A DNA stretch of 42,167 nt from NCBI RefSeq assembly GCF_049650445.1, contig NZ_JBASAD010000005.1:1-42167 (forward strand), given 5' to 3'. The notes under the pieces are model-generated. The model searched no databases and was not told the origin of the DNA. It saw nothing but the letters and a program-made list of their open reading frames with translations. The position numbers were made by a program, and so were the translations under genes. This DNA is from Castellaniella sp049650445. Lineage in GTDB: Bacteria; Pseudomonadota; Gammaproteobacteria; Burkholderiales; Burkholderiaceae_B. The number at the start of each line of letters is the position of its first letter. Position 1 is the first letter of the stretch. Shown here one piece after another: positions 33,261-42,167 of this stretch.

Positions 33261-33324
33261 CCCCCCCCTGCGGGCCGTGCCGCACGCCGCGCGGCCGGCC
33301 CCGCCCGTTGCACCCGGAGGCTGC

Positions 33325-34335
33325 ATGAGTCTGGAACTCTCCCACGTCCGCAAATCGTTCGACAGTTTTCAGGCGCTCAAGGACATCAACCTGAGCGTCG
33401 GGCCGCACGATTTCGTCTGTCTGCTCGGCCCCAGCGGCTGCGGCAAGACGACGCTGCTGAGAATCATTGCAGGGCTCCTGCAAGCCGACGAGGGCGAAAT
33501 CCGGTTCTCAGGTCAGGATCTCAGCCAGATGCCGCCGCGCAGCCGCAATTTCGGCATCGTCTTCCAGTCCTATTCCCTGTTCCCGAACATGACCGTGCGC
33601 GAGAACATCGGCTACGGGCTGCGCATCCGCCGCGAGCCCGCCGACCGCATTGCCGCACGCGTCGACGAACTGCTGCAACTGATCCGCATCCCGGACATGG
33701 CCGAGCGTTTCCCCTGGCAGCTCTCGGGCGGCCAGCAGCAGCGTGTGGCCATCGCCCGCGCGCTGGCCGTCAATCCACGCCTGATCCTGCTGGACGAGCC
33801 CTTGTCCGCACTGGATGCACGCGTGCGCAACGAAATGCGCCATGAAATCCGCGAAGTCCAGCGCCGACTGAAGATCCCGACCATCATGGTGACGCACGAC
33901 CAGGAAGAAGCCCTGATGCTGGCCGACGTGATCGTCTGCATGAACAACGGCGTCATCGAACAGGTCGGGTCTCCCCAGGCGCTTTACCACGCGCCCAAGA
34001 CCCGCTTCGTGGCCGACTTCATCGGCCTGAGCAATCTGCTGCCGCCGGACTGGGTACGCCCGCATGCGCCCGGCGTGCTGGAGGCACTCCCGCCGCCCGC
34101 CAACGAATCGGACTGGCTGCTGTGCGTGCGCCCCGAACACATCCGCCTCGAAGCCGACGCCGATGGCCCGGCCACCGTCCGCTCCGTGACTTTCCTGGGC
34201 AATCTGTGCCGCATGACGCTGCACTGGGGCGGCATGGACCTGCAGGTCGAACAGCACGCCGCGTCCGCACACCGAGAAGGCGACCGGGTCCGCCCGGTGA
34301 TCAACCCCGCACACGGCTGCTGGGTCGCGGCCTGA
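33325..34335 (+). CDS. ABC transporter ATP-binding protein
   Basis: 336-residue ATPase of the importer. Walker A GPSGCGKTT, Q-loop VFQSYSLFP, signature LSGGQQQR, Walker B LILLDEP and the switch His in THDQEE are all intact. A TOBE-like regulatory domain fills the last ~90 residues. The start at 33325 follows GGAGG by 4 nt. It sits between the receptor and permease genes and would energise uptake of the same ligand. Confidence 0.94.
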   Translation: MSLELSHVRKSFDSFQALKDINLSVGPHDFVCLLGPSGCGKTTLLRIIAGLLQADEGEIRFSGQDLSQMPPRSRNFGIVFQSYSLFPNMTVRENIGYGLRIRREPADRIAARVDELLQLIRIPDMAERFPWQLSGGQQQRVAIARALAVNPRLILLDEPLSALDARVRNEMRHEIREVQRRLKIPTIMVTHDQEEALMLADVIVCMNNGVIEQVGSPQALYHAPKTRFVADFIGLSNLLPPDWVRPHAPGVLEALPPPANESDWLLCVRPEHIRLEADADGPATVRSVTFLGNLCRMTLHWGGMDLQVEQHAASAHREGDRVRPVINPAHGCWVAA

Positions 34336-34366
34336 GCCGCGCCCCCACTGACTCAAGGAGACCGGC

Positions 34367-36064
34367 ATGTCCCAGTCCCCCACGGCGGCTTCACCCCTCG
34401 GCCCCTGGTTTCCGAGCCTGTCCGGCACCCCGGAACAATGGCTGACCCGGGTCTGCGTCATCATCCCGACCCTGGCGCTGATCCTGTTCTTCGGCTACCC
34501 CCTGCTGACGATCTTCTGGCAGAGCTTCGTCCAGGGGGACGGCACGCTGGGCCTGGACAACTACACCGCCATTCCTTCCACACCGGGACTGGTGACGGCC
34601 GGGCTCAACAGCCTGTCGATCAGCCTGAGCACCACTCTGGTCTGCCTCCTGCTGGGCTTTCCCATCGCCTACGCGCTCGAACGCAGCCGCATCCGCTTCA
34701 AGGCCTGGATCCGGCTCAGCCTGCTGCTGCCGCTGCTGGCGCCTTCGCTGGTGCAGGGCCTGGGATTGCTGTTCCTGCTGGGCCGCAACGGTCTGGTCTT
34801 TCAATGGACGGGCATCGAACAGAACATCTACGGCTACTGGGGACTGCTGATTTCGGACGTGTTCTACGCCCTGCCGCAAGCCATCATGATCATCCAGGCG
34901 GCCCTGCGCAACGCCGACGCCCGCTACTACGACGCCGCCACCGTGATGGGCGCCACGCCAAGCCAGCAGTTCTTCCACATCACACTGCCCAACTGCAAAT
35001 TCGGTCTGCTGAGCGCAGCCTTCGTGGTTTTCACCATCACGATCACCGACTTCGGCAACGCCGCCGTGATTGCCGGGGACTACCGCGTCCTGGCGACGGA
35101 AATCTTCAGCCAGGTCTCGGGACAGCAGAACTTCGGCATGGGCTCGGTGGTGGGCATCATCCTGCTGCTGCCCGCCCTGGTGTCGGTCTACATCGAACGG
35201 GTGGCGTCCCAGAAACAATTCGGCGGCAGTTCCGACAGCCGGATTCCGCTGCAACCGGTCGCGGCGCGCTGGCGCGACGCCGTCCTGGGCCTGATCACCC
35301 ATGCCACGGCCCTGGCCATCTGGGCCATCATCGTCGTGGTCATCTTCGCCAGCTTCGTCAAGCTGTGGCCCTACAACATGACGCTGACGCTGGCGAACTT
35401 CAACGTCAACATCGCCAGCGGCTACCAGCCGATCTGGACCACGCTGTATGTCTCCGTGGCAGCCGCCCTGATCGGCATCGTGCTGCTGTTCCTGCTGGCC
35501 TACGGCGTGCGCAACCTGCAGGGCCGGCTGGCCAAGGCCATCTACCTGATGGCCGTCCTGCCCGTCGGGGTGCCGGGGCTGGTGCTGGGCCTGTCGTACA
35601 TCTTCACCTTCAACGATCCGCGCTATCCCCTGCACTGGCTGTACGGCAGCGCGCTGCTGATCGCCCTGTGCAATTTCTACCACTATCACACCCAGGGCTT
35701 CCTGACGATGGCCACCGGCATGCGCATGGTGCCCCAGGCCCTGGAAGAAGCCGCCGCCTGCCTCGGCGGCAAGGTCCGCCACGTCATGGGAGACGCCATC
35801 CTGCCGGTGATCGCGCCGACCGTGCTGGCCGTGTTCTTCTTCCTGTTCATGCGCTCGATGGTGACGCTGTCGGCAGTCATTTTCCTGGTCACCCCGCAGC
35901 TCAACGTCGCCGCCGTGTCCGTCATGCACCTGAACGAGGCGGGTTTCGTGTCCCAGGCAGCAGCCTTTTCCACTATCATCATCGCGGTCGTCGCGGTCGC
36001 CATGCTGCTGATGCGGGCGCTGGTTTACTATTTCCGCCCCAACCTCTCCACCGATACAGTCTGA
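34367..36064 (+). CDS. ABC transporter fused permease (two domains)
   Basis: 565-residue inner-membrane protein with two tandem permease domains, so one chain supplies both transmembrane halves as in AfuB/FbpB and AEP-type permeases. Each half has an EAA-like loop that contacts the ATPase: DAATVMGATPSQQFFHITLP in the first and EEAAACLGGKVRHVMGDAIL in the second. GGAGA lies 7 nt upstream of the ATG. The DeoR gene starts one base after its stop. Confidence 0.93.
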   Translation: MSQSPTAASPLGPWFPSLSGTPEQWLTRVCVIIPTLALILFFGYPLLTIFWQSFVQGDGTLGLDNYTAIPSTPGLVTAGLNSLSISLSTTLVCLLLGFPIAYALERSRIRFKAWIRLSLLLPLLAPSLVQGLGLLFLLGRNGLVFQWTGIEQNIYGYWGLLISDVFYALPQAIMIIQAALRNADARYYDAATVMGATPSQQFFHITLPNCKFGLLSAAFVVFTITITDFGNAAVIAGDYRVLATEIFSQVSGQQNFGMGSVVGIILLLPALVSVYIERVASQKQFGGSSDSRIPLQPVAARWRDAVLGLITHATALAIWAIIVVVIFASFVKLWPYNMTLTLANFNVNIASGYQPIWTTLYVSVAAALIGIVLLFLLAYGVRNLQGRLAKAIYLMAVLPVGVPGLVLGLSYIFTFNDPRYPLHWLYGSALLIALCNFYHYHTQGFLTMATGMRMVPQALEEAAACLGGKVRHVMGDAILPVIAPTVLAVFFFLFMRSMVTLSAVIFLVTPQLNVAAVSVMHLNEAGFVSQAAAFSTIIIAVVAVAMLLMRALVYYFRPNLSTDTV

Positions 36065-36065
36065 T

Positions 36066-36830
36066 ATGTGGTCCGAAGCGCGCCACCAGAAAATCCGCCT
36101 GCTGCTGCAACGCCACGGGCGGATCACGACCGAGGACGCCATCCGGGAACTGGGCGTCTCCCGGGAAACCGTCCGCCGGGATTTCCTGGAACTGGAAGCG
36201 CTGGGCCTGTTGCAGCGCGTGCATGGCGGGGCTGTCCACCTGAGCGACGAGCCTCCCATCGACAAGCGCAACACCATTCACATCGCGGCCAAGAAGGCCA
36301 TCGTCCGCGCGGTCGCCCAGCGGCTGCGCACACCGGCCACCCTGTTCATGGATGCCGGCAGCACCACGACTCTGCTGGCCCGCGAACTGGTGCAACTCAG
36401 CGGCCTGACCCTGATCACGAATTCGCTGAGTGCGGCGGCCTGCTTCACCGAGTCGCCCGTCAACCCGGACAATCAGATCATCATCCTGCCAGGGGTGCTG
36501 AACACCGCCTTGTCCTCGACCTCGGGCGCCTCGACCATCCTGCAGATCCAGACCTTCCACGCCGACATTGCCCTGTTGTCGCCGGTGGCGGTCAACGCCC
36601 GCCAGGGCGCGGCCAGCTTTCTGCACGACGAGGCGCTGATCGCCCGCGCCATGTCCGAAGGCGCCGCCCAGACCTGGATTCTGGCGGATCACAGCAAGGT
36701 CGGTGCCGCCAGCCGGGAAACCTACTGCCCGGCCGAGCGCATCGACCGGCTGTTCTGCAACAGCCAGGCGCGTCAGACCGAAGGCTTCGAGGCCCTGCAA
36801 GCCAAGGTCGGCGAGGTGGTTCTGGCCTGA
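36066..36830 (+). CDS. DeoR-family transcriptional regulator
   Basis: 254 residues. An N-terminal HTH (RHQKIRLLLQRHGRITTEDAIRELGVSRETVRRDF) is followed by the DeoR sensor domain with MDAGSTTTLLARELV, LITNSLSAAA and ILADHSKVG, the region that binds a sugar phosphate or similar effector in GlpR and relatives. It begins 1 nt after the permease stop with no ribosome site of its own, so translation is probably coupled. Likely regulates the ABC operon and perhaps the divergent phosphatase gene. Confidence 0.93.
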   Translation: MWSEARHQKIRLLLQRHGRITTEDAIRELGVSRETVRRDFLELEALGLLQRVHGGAVHLSDEPPIDKRNTIHIAAKKAIVRAVAQRLRTPATLFMDAGSTTTLLARELVQLSGLTLITNSLSAAACFTESPVNPDNQIIILPGVLNTALSSTSGASTILQIQTFHADIALLSPVAVNARQGAASFLHDEALIARAMSEGAAQTWILADHSKVGAASRETYCPAERIDRLFCNSQARQTEGFEALQAKVGEVVLA

Positions 36831-37005
36831 GTGGTCCCTATGGCCTCCATGGCCTGAGCGCTCCCGGATCGATGGGATTGCACCGCACGCGCTCGCGCAC
36901 GCCCGTAGCCAGCACTTCCGGCGTGAAACGGACTATCGTTTTCGTGCATCCAAGAGGATCATGGAGCAAAACTCGCCCATCGAGGGCGGCTCAAGGGAGA
37001 ACACC

Positions 37006-37719
37006 ATGGCGATCTGGCCCAGCGCGTTGCTGCGCATCGACAACATCGCACGCGATACCATCGCGGTCCATTTTCGAAAACCCGACGATTTCCAGTTCCA
37101 ACCTGGACAGACGATTTCGCTGACGCTGCCGTCCGAGGCGCCAGACGCCCCGGTGCTACGGCATACTTTCTCGCTGGTCAGCGCCCCGCACGAGCCCGAA
37201 CTGTGCATCGCCACCCGCGTGCGCGCCACCCCGTTCAAGCAGGCCCTGGCGGGGCTGCAGCCCGGTGCCGAACTGCGGTTCAGCGGCCCTTATGGCAAGC
37301 TGACCCCACCTGCCGAGACAGCCCGGCCTCTGGTCCTGATCGCCGGCGGCATCGGCATCACCCCCTGCATCAGCCTGCTGCGCGACGCCACGCACCAAGG
37401 CTCAGGCCGACCCATCCGGCTGCTCTACTCCAATCATTCCCCGGAACAAGCCGCCTTTCTGGAGGAATTGCGCACTCTCGCGCAACGCAACCCGCACCTG
37501 CGCCTGCTGGCGACCCTGACCGGCCCGGCCGACGGCGCCTGGGACGGACTGCGCGGCCGGATCGACGTGGCCATGCTGCGGCAGGCCCTCCAGGGGCTGG
37601 ACGCACCTCTGTGCTACGTGACAGGTGCCCCCCTCATGGTGGAAGAGATCCGTGCGCGCCTGGCCGAGGCGGGCGTCCCCGACGATGCCATTCTCGACGA
37701 GAGCTTCCACGGCTATTGA
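37006..37719 (+). CDS. FAD/NAD(P)-binding ferredoxin-reductase-like flavoprotein
   Basis: 237-residue protein of the ferredoxin-NADP reductase fold. FAD part: FQPGQTISLTLP and RHTFSLVSAP (the R-x-[YFT]-S pattern). NAD(P) part: LIAGGIGITPCISLLRD and LCYVTGAPLMVEEI. There is no 2Fe-2S or globin domain, so it would act as a separate reductase. The start at 37006 has GGGAGA 5 nt upstream; a second ATG at 36961 is in frame but lacks a site. It lies 108 bp before ovoA on the same strand, making it a possible electron donor in thiohistidine metabolism; this is inference. Confidence 0.85.
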   Translation: MAIWPSALLRIDNIARDTIAVHFRKPDDFQFQPGQTISLTLPSEAPDAPVLRHTFSLVSAPHEPELCIATRVRATPFKQALAGLQPGAELRFSGPYGKLTPPAETARPLVLIAGGIGITPCISLLRDATHQGSGRPIRLLYSNHSPEQAAFLEELRTLAQRNPHLRLLATLTGPADGAWDGLRGRIDVAMLRQALQGLDAPLCYVTGAPLMVEEIRARLAEAGVPDDAILDESFHGY

Positions 37720-37736
37720 CACCTCGGCACCCGGGC

Positions 37737-37765
37737 CCACGGTCTCGCGCGCGGCGAGGCCGTGG
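37737..37765 (+). terminator. Hairpin between flavoprotein gene and ovoA
   Basis: CCACGGTCTCG pairs with CGAGGCCGTGG (one T-G pair) around a CGCGCGG loop. No T-run follows. It may attenuate transcription into ovoA or mark the end of the upstream transcript. Confidence 0.4.
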
Positions 37766-37827
37766 TAGTCTAAATCACTGATCCGTCCCATCCATGCCCG
37801 CCGCAAGGCCGAATCTGCAGGAACCCG

Positions 37828-39987
37828 ATGATGCACTCTCCCGCCTCGCCCCTGTCCCCCAACGATGACGCCCGAACCGCGCCCGACGCACTGTTTGCAC
37901 GTACCCCCGACCTGGCCGAGCCGGACACCGACCGCCTGCGCGCCTCCATCCGGCGCTATTTCCTGGACACGTTCGACCGCTACGAATCCCTGTTTCAGTG
38001 CCTGGCCAATGACGAGGCCTATGTCGTCAAGCCGATCCCCCTGCGTCATCCGCTGATCTTTTACTTCGGCCACACCGCGACCTTCTTCGTCAACAAGCTG
38101 CTGCTCACGCGCCTAATCGACCAGCGTCTGGACCACCGGCTGGAATCGACCTTCGCCGTCGGCGTGGACGAGATGAGCTGGGACGACCTGGACGAGGCCC
38201 ACTACGACTGGCCCTCCGTGGCCGAAGTCCGCACCTACCGCAACCGCGTACGCGCCCTGGTCCTGGACCTGATCGACCATGCCCCGCTGCAATCGCCGAT
38301 CGATTGGCGCAACCCCTGGTGGGCCATCATCATGGGCATCGAGCACGAACGCATCCACCTGGAAACGTCCTCGGTCCTGATCCGCCAGCACGCACTGAAA
38401 TACGTGCGTGCCGTGCCGGACTGGGCGCCCATCCCCGCCACCGGCGGCGAGCCGCCCCAAAACAGTCTCGCGCGCGTGCCCGCCGGCACCGTCCGTGTGG
38501 GCAAGGCCTTCAACGATCCGCAATACGGCTGGGACAACGAATACGGCGAGCACACGGCCCAAGTGGAATCCTTCGAGGCAGGGCGCTTCCTGGTCAGCAA
38601 CCACGAATATCTGGCCTTCGTCGAAGCCGGCGGCTACCGCAATCACCGCGACTGGACGGAGGAAGGCCGCCAGTGGCTGGCCTACAGCCAGGCGGAACAC
38701 CCGACATTCTGGGTCAAGAAGACCCAGGGCTGGTCTCTGCGCCTGATGACCAGTGAAATTCCCATGCCCTGGTCCTGGCCGGTCGAGGTCAATTACCTGG
38801 AAGCCAAAGCCTTTTGCAACTGGAAAGCCGCCGAAACCGGCCAGCCGGTACGCCTGCCGACCGAAGACGAATGGTACCGGCTCTACGACGCTGCCGGCCT
38901 GAGCGATCCCGGCGACTCGCCCTGTGCCGCCAATCTGCACCTGGACCACGGCGCCTCGTCCTGCCCGGTGAACACCTGGCGTCACGGCGACTGGTACGAC
39001 GTGGTGGGCAACGTCTGGCAATGGACCGAGACCCCCACTTATCCCTTCGACGGCTTCGACGTCCACCCGATCTACGACGATTTCACGACGCCGACCTTCG
39101 ACGGACGCCACAACCTGATCAAGGGCGGTTCCTGGATCGCCTGCGGCAACGAGGCCGTGCGCGCCTCGCGCTACGCCTTCCGGCGGCATTTCTTCCAGCA
39201 TGCGGGTTTTCGCACCATCGTGTCCCACGCGCCCGCCGAAGCCCCGGCCGCCTACTACGAAACCGACAAGCTGATGTCGGAATACGCCGAATTCCACTAC
39301 GGCGACTCGTATTTCAATGTGCCCAATTTCTCGCAGGCCCTGGCGCAGCGGGCTATCGAAGCCCTGGGTGACCGGCCGCGCCGCCGCGCGCTGGACCTGG
39401 GCTGCGCCTCCGGGCGGGCCACCTTCGAACTGGCCCGCGCCTTCGAACGGGTCACCGGGGTGGATTTCTCGGCACGCTTCATCAACCAGGGCGTGCAACT
39501 GATCCAGACGGGCCAGTTGCGCTACACCCTGGCCGACGAGGGCGAGCTGGTGTCCTACAAGACCCGCACCCTGGCCGAACTGGGCCTGAGCGATGCGCTC
39601 GAACGGGTGGAATTCTTCCAGGGCGATGCCTGCAACCTGAAGCCGCAGTACACGGACTACGACCTGGTCCTGGCCGCCAACCTGATCGACCGCCTGTACG
39701 ATCCGGCCCGCTTTCTGGACCGGATCCACGAGCGCATCGTCCCGGGCGGCCTGTTGCTGATCGCCTCGCCCTACACCTGGCTGGAAGAACACACGCCGCG
39801 CGCCGCCTGGCTGGGCGGCTTCAAGCGAGACGCGGAAAACCACACCACGCTGGACGGCCTGAAGGAACACCTGACGCCGCACTTCCGTCTGCTGTCCGAG
39901 CCGCAGGACGTACCCTTCGTCATCCGCGAAACACGGCGTAAATTCCAGCACACCTTGTCGCAACTGACGATCTGGGAGCGGCGGTAG
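37828..39987 (+). CDS. ovoA: OvoA, 5-histidylcysteine sulfoxide synthase / thiohistidine methyltransferase
   Basis: 719-residue bifunctional enzyme of ovothiol A synthesis. Residues ~45-190 form the DinB-like helical part with the iron-binding HxxxHxE (His173, His177, Glu179 in EHERIHLET) and an upstream His in RHPLIFYFGH. Residues ~205-460 are the FGE-sulfatase-like fold (RLPTEDEWYRLYDAAG, GNVWQWTETPTYPF, KGGSWIACGNEAVRASRYAFR). Residues ~500-719 are a SAM methyltransferase (ALDLGCASGRATFELARAF). The three-part order and length match OvoA rather than EgtB, which lacks the methyltransferase. It joins cysteine to histidine with O2 and methylates the imidazole. The PLP lyase OvoB is not in the window. 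Confidence 0.94.
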   Translation: MMHSPASPLSPNDDARTAPDALFARTPDLAEPDTDRLRASIRRYFLDTFDRYESLFQCLANDEAYVVKPIPLRHPLIFYFGHTATFFVNKLLLTRLIDQRLDHRLESTFAVGVDEMSWDDLDEAHYDWPSVAEVRTYRNRVRALVLDLIDHAPLQSPIDWRNPWWAIIMGIEHERIHLETSSVLIRQHALKYVRAVPDWAPIPATGGEPPQNSLARVPAGTVRVGKAFNDPQYGWDNEYGEHTAQVESFEAGRFLVSNHEYLAFVEAGGYRNHRDWTEEGRQWLAYSQAEHPTFWVKKTQGWSLRLMTSEIPMPWSWPVEVNYLEAKAFCNWKAAETGQPVRLPTEDEWYRLYDAAGLSDPGDSPCAANLHLDHGASSCPVNTWRHGDWYDVVGNVWQWTETPTYPFDGFDVHPIYDDFTTPTFDGRHNLIKGGSWIACGNEAVRASRYAFRRHFFQHAGFRTIVSHAPAEAPAAYYETDKLMSEYAEFHYGDSYFNVPNFSQALAQRAIEALGDRPRRRALDLGCASGRATFELARAFERVTGVDFSARFINQGVQLIQTGQLRYTLADEGELVSYKTRTLAELGLSDALERVEFFQGDACNLKPQYTDYDLVLAANLIDRLYDPARFLDRIHERIVPGGLLLIASPYTWLEEHTPRAAWLGGFKRDAENHTTLDGLKEHLTPHFRLLSEPQDVPFVIRETRRKFQHTLSQLTIWERR

Positions 39988-40045
39988 GGCATCAGGGGGC
40001 AGCGCCGGACCCAGGCCGGGAACGGCGCGGCAGCCGCCATCCCCG

Positions 40046-40074
40046 GCATCCCGCACGGCAGGTGCGGGATGCCG
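40046..40074. terminator. Perfect 12-bp hairpin between ovoA and copper receptor gene
   Basis: GGCATCCCGCAC and GTGCGGGATGCC pair around a GGCAG loop in the gap between two convergent genes. It has no T-run on either side but is well placed to end both transcripts. Confidence 0.6.
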
Positions 40075-40084
40075 CCCGTCCCGA

Positions 40085-42112
40085 TCAATCCAGCGCGAAC
40101 TGCGCCTTCAGCCAGAAGACCCGGCCCGGCTCGTTGATCCGGGTGTCCACGAAGGACGTGTTGCCGGGAATGTCCACGCCCGACTTGGACAGGTGCTCGG
40201 CGTAGGTCTTGTTCAGGACGTTGTCCACGCCGGCGGTCAGCAGCACGGTCTTGTTCGGACGCCAGCCGGCGTTCAGCGACAGCACGCCGAAACCGCCCGT
40301 GGCGCCGAGGTCCTTGCCGGCAATGCCGCCCATGCCTTCGTCGTAGCGGTCCTGCGCGGCCACCAGACGCCAGAGGATCCCTGCGGAATACGGTCCCTGC
40401 GCATAGTTCAGCCCCAGGCGGGCTTCCAGCGGCGGCTGCTGTGCCAGAGCCGTGCCATCCGTGCGGTTCCTGCCGTACACGTAGGACAGGCTGGCTACGC
40501 CCTGCCAGGACGGGTGGAACTGCCAGGAGGCGTCCAACTCGCCGCCCATGACCGTGGCGTCGATATTGCGGGTCCGGCTGCGGTTCCAGTCGATGAGGAT
40601 GTAGTCGTTCACCCGGCTGTAGAAGGCCGAGGCCGACAGCGCGAAGGGGCCGCTGCGCCAGTTCGTGCCGATGTCGAGCTGGTTCAGCTTTTCCGGCTTG
40701 GTGGACAGGAAGGCGCTGTTGGTACCGTCGGAGCCGCCCTTCATCAGTTCCCAGTAATCGGGGAAGCGTTCCGAATGACCGAACCCGGCGTACCAGGTGC
40801 TGTTCTCGCCATAATCGCGCTCATAACGCAGGAAGCCGCTGTTCAAAGCGTGATCGCTCTTCCTCCCGCCGGTGACCGATTTCGCGGGCGAACGCTTGTC
40901 GCGGGCCTCGACCCAATCGACCCGCAGACCGCCCACCACCCGGTCGGCATCGGTGAGGAACCAGGTGCTCTCGCCAAAGACGCCATGCTGCTCGAAGCGC
41001 ATGTCTTCGACCCGTGCCGCCGCACGGTAGGCGGCATCGGCGGCATCGGCCGAAGCCTGCATCCCGCTGCCCCGCGCGCGATGCACGTCCTGCTTGGCAT
41101 CGGCGCCGACGACCAGTTCCCAGGACTCGGCCGGGCGCAGCGTGGCGCTCAGCCGACCACCCGTGGTGCGGCGGTCCGGATTGTTGGCCATGTAGGGGTT
41201 CTTCTTGCCCGTCGGCACGTCGCGCAGGGTGTAGTTGTCCATGACGTGGTCCACGTAGTTGTAGTAGACCCGGCCTTCGATTTCATCGACCAGGCCGCCC
41301 ATGCGCTTGCGCTCGAACATCAGGGACACGTTCTCGCGCTTGAACTTCGAGCCGTCCATGCCGCGGTCGGCATAGGCGGCGCGGCCGTCGCTCAGGGCGG
41401 CGGACAGCTCGATGCGCGTCTTGTCATCCGGCGTCAGGCCGACGGCGGCATGGCTGCTCCAGCGCAAGTATTCGGAATGCACGCGGTTGCCGTCGCCGTC
41501 CTCATAATCATCGGCCTGGGCGCGCGTGCCGCCGGCGCGCACGTATCCCTGCGGCCCACCGACCAGCACGTCGGCCATCTGATCGTTGCGCCCGAAACTG
41601 CCCAGCGTCAGACTGCCATCGGCCTTCCAGCCAAAGGATTCCATGCGCTTCACGTCGCGCTCGAACAGCACCACACCGGCCGACTGGCCCGCGCCGTAGC
41701 GCACGCTCTGCGGTCCCTTGAGGACGGTGACGCGATCATAGGATTCGGGATAGACGTAGGCCGTGGGCGGGTCCATGCGTCCGCCGCAGCCGCCGTAGAT
41801 TTCCTGACCGTCGAGCAGGATGCCCAGGCGCGAGCCGGAAAAGCCGCGCAGCACCGGATCGCCGTCCGTACCGCCCTTGCGGATCACGGAGAACCCGGGG
41901 ATGCTCTTGAGAAAATCCGCGCCGTCATGGGCAGGCACGGGCTGGCGCGGGGCCTTCGGATCTGTACGCACCACCAGGGGCTCGTCTGCGGCCGGCGCGG
42001 TGACGACCACGGGGGACAGCGCCCGCACGGGTTGGGACAGCACGGCCTGCGGCAGGCCGAGCGACATCAGGGCGGCCGGGATCCCGGCCACCCATAAGGT
42101 TTCCTTCTTCAT
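40085..42112 (-). CDS. TonB-dependent copper receptor (OprC/NosA type)
   Basis: 675-residue outer-membrane receptor. Signal peptide (MKKETLWVAGIPAALMSLGL...), then a plug domain with VLRGFSGSRLGILLDGQEI and the hallmark YGGCGGRMDPPTAYVYPESYD, typical of OprC/NosA copper receptors (TIGR01778), followed by a 22-strand-type beta-barrel ending in AQFALD. Such receptors take up copper, for example for nitrous oxide reductase. The start is ATG 42112 (MKKETLW); a TTG 18 bases further upstream is less likely. The promoter lies at or beyond the window end. Convergent with ovoA. Confidence 0.93.
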   Translation of the reverse strand: MKKETLWVAGIPAALMSLGLPQAVLSQPVRALSPVVVTAPAADEPLVVRTDPKAPRQPVPAHDGADFLKSIPGFSVIRKGGTDGDPVLRGFSGSRLGILLDGQEIYGGCGGRMDPPTAYVYPESYDRVTVLKGPQSVRYGAGQSAGVVLFERDVKRMESFGWKADGSLTLGSFGRNDQMADVLVGGPQGYVRAGGTRAQADDYEDGDGNRVHSEYLRWSSHAAVGLTPDDKTRIELSAALSDGRAAYADRGMDGSKFKRENVSLMFERKRMGGLVDEIEGRVYYNYVDHVMDNYTLRDVPTGKKNPYMANNPDRRTTGGRLSATLRPAESWELVVGADAKQDVHRARGSGMQASADAADAAYRAAARVEDMRFEQHGVFGESTWFLTDADRVVGGLRVDWVEARDKRSPAKSVTGGRKSDHALNSGFLRYERDYGENSTWYAGFGHSERFPDYWELMKGGSDGTNSAFLSTKPEKLNQLDIGTNWRSGPFALSASAFYSRVNDYILIDWNRSRTRNIDATVMGGELDASWQFHPSWQGVASLSYVYGRNRTDGTALAQQPPLEARLGLNYAQGPYSAGILWRLVAAQDRYDEGMGGIAGKDLGATGGFGVLSLNAGWRPNKTVLLTAGVDNVLNKTYAEHLSKSGVDIPGNTSFVDTRINEPGRVFWLKAQFALD

Positions 42113-42167
42113 TGAGGTCTCGATATGCAAAAAAACTGAAAATATCCAGGGCCGCCCTGCCCGGCAT

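Noticed and set aside
38113..42097. Long antisense frames opposite ovoA (647 codons) and the copper receptor (634 codons)
   Set aside because: Composition-driven shadows of well-supported genes.
42113..42130. TTG start six codons upstream of the copper receptor ATG
   Set aside because: The ATG at 42112 gives a normal signal peptide; TTG is rare and lies in a T-rich promoter-like run.

Overview
The window is GC-rich, tightly packed chromosomal DNA from a betaproteobacterium, most likely of the family Alcaligenaceae (Bordetella/Achromobacter/Castellaniella-like). The grounds are gene content (Lnt, Moco genes, a trHb3-NnrS-NsrR operon, a lipid A phosphate glycosylation set resembling Bordetella lgm, an OprC/NosA-type copper receptor), very high third-position GC, and a palindromic intergenic repeat of a type common in Burkholderiales. 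The genus cannot be fixed from sequence reading alone. No phage, insertion sequence with transposase, CRISPR array or rRNA was seen.

Layout. 1-4.8 kb: the 3' part of lnt, convergent with a large membrane-bound PAS-GGDEF-EAL protein whose EAL domain is degenerate. 4.7-5.1 kb: an Ala(GGC)-Glu(TTC)-Asp(GTC) tRNA operon on the minus strand with a promoter and a terminator. 5.4-8.6 kb: bioB overlapping an EamA-type exporter gene, then a convergent MFS gene. 8.8-12.6 kb: molybdenum cofactor genes moaC-moaD-moaE-moeA (plus) facing moaA (minus), with a short duplicated repeat and a hairpin between them. 12.7-17.5 kb: a universal stress protein and an lgm-like lipid A modification cluster (GT2, ArnT-like GT39, GtrA flippase, ChbG/HpnK deacetylase fused to a DUF442 domain) in which the GtrA gene runs opposite to the rest. 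17.6-19.9 kb: an NO-response operon (truncated hemoglobin, NnrS, NsrR) with a promoter overlapping an NsrR-like palindrome. 19.9-21.1 kb: serA.

21.3-31.0 kb: the most interesting region. An EutR-like AraC-family regulator precedes a TRAP transporter (small and large permease, Tat-exported binding protein), a glutamine-synthetase-like ligase, an aldehyde dehydrogenase, an iron-type alcohol dehydrogenase and an M81 (MlrC-like) hydrolase. I read it as a cobalamin-independent, gamma-glutamylated route for ethanolamine or a related amino alcohol: import, glutamylation, two oxidations, then amide hydrolysis. Both the regulator gene and the transporter gene are preceded by direct repeats spaced exactly 21 bp, as expected for AraC-family operators.

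31.0-36.8 kb: an IMPase/HisN-like phosphatase divergent from an ABC importer of the AfuABC / 2-aminoethylphosphonate type with a DeoR regulator; a 164-bp MITE-like element sits in the divergent promoter region. 37.0-40.0 kb: a small ferredoxin-reductase-like flavoprotein and ovoA (ovothiol biosynthesis). 40.1-42.1 kb: a TonB-dependent copper receptor on the minus strand, complete to its start near the window edge.
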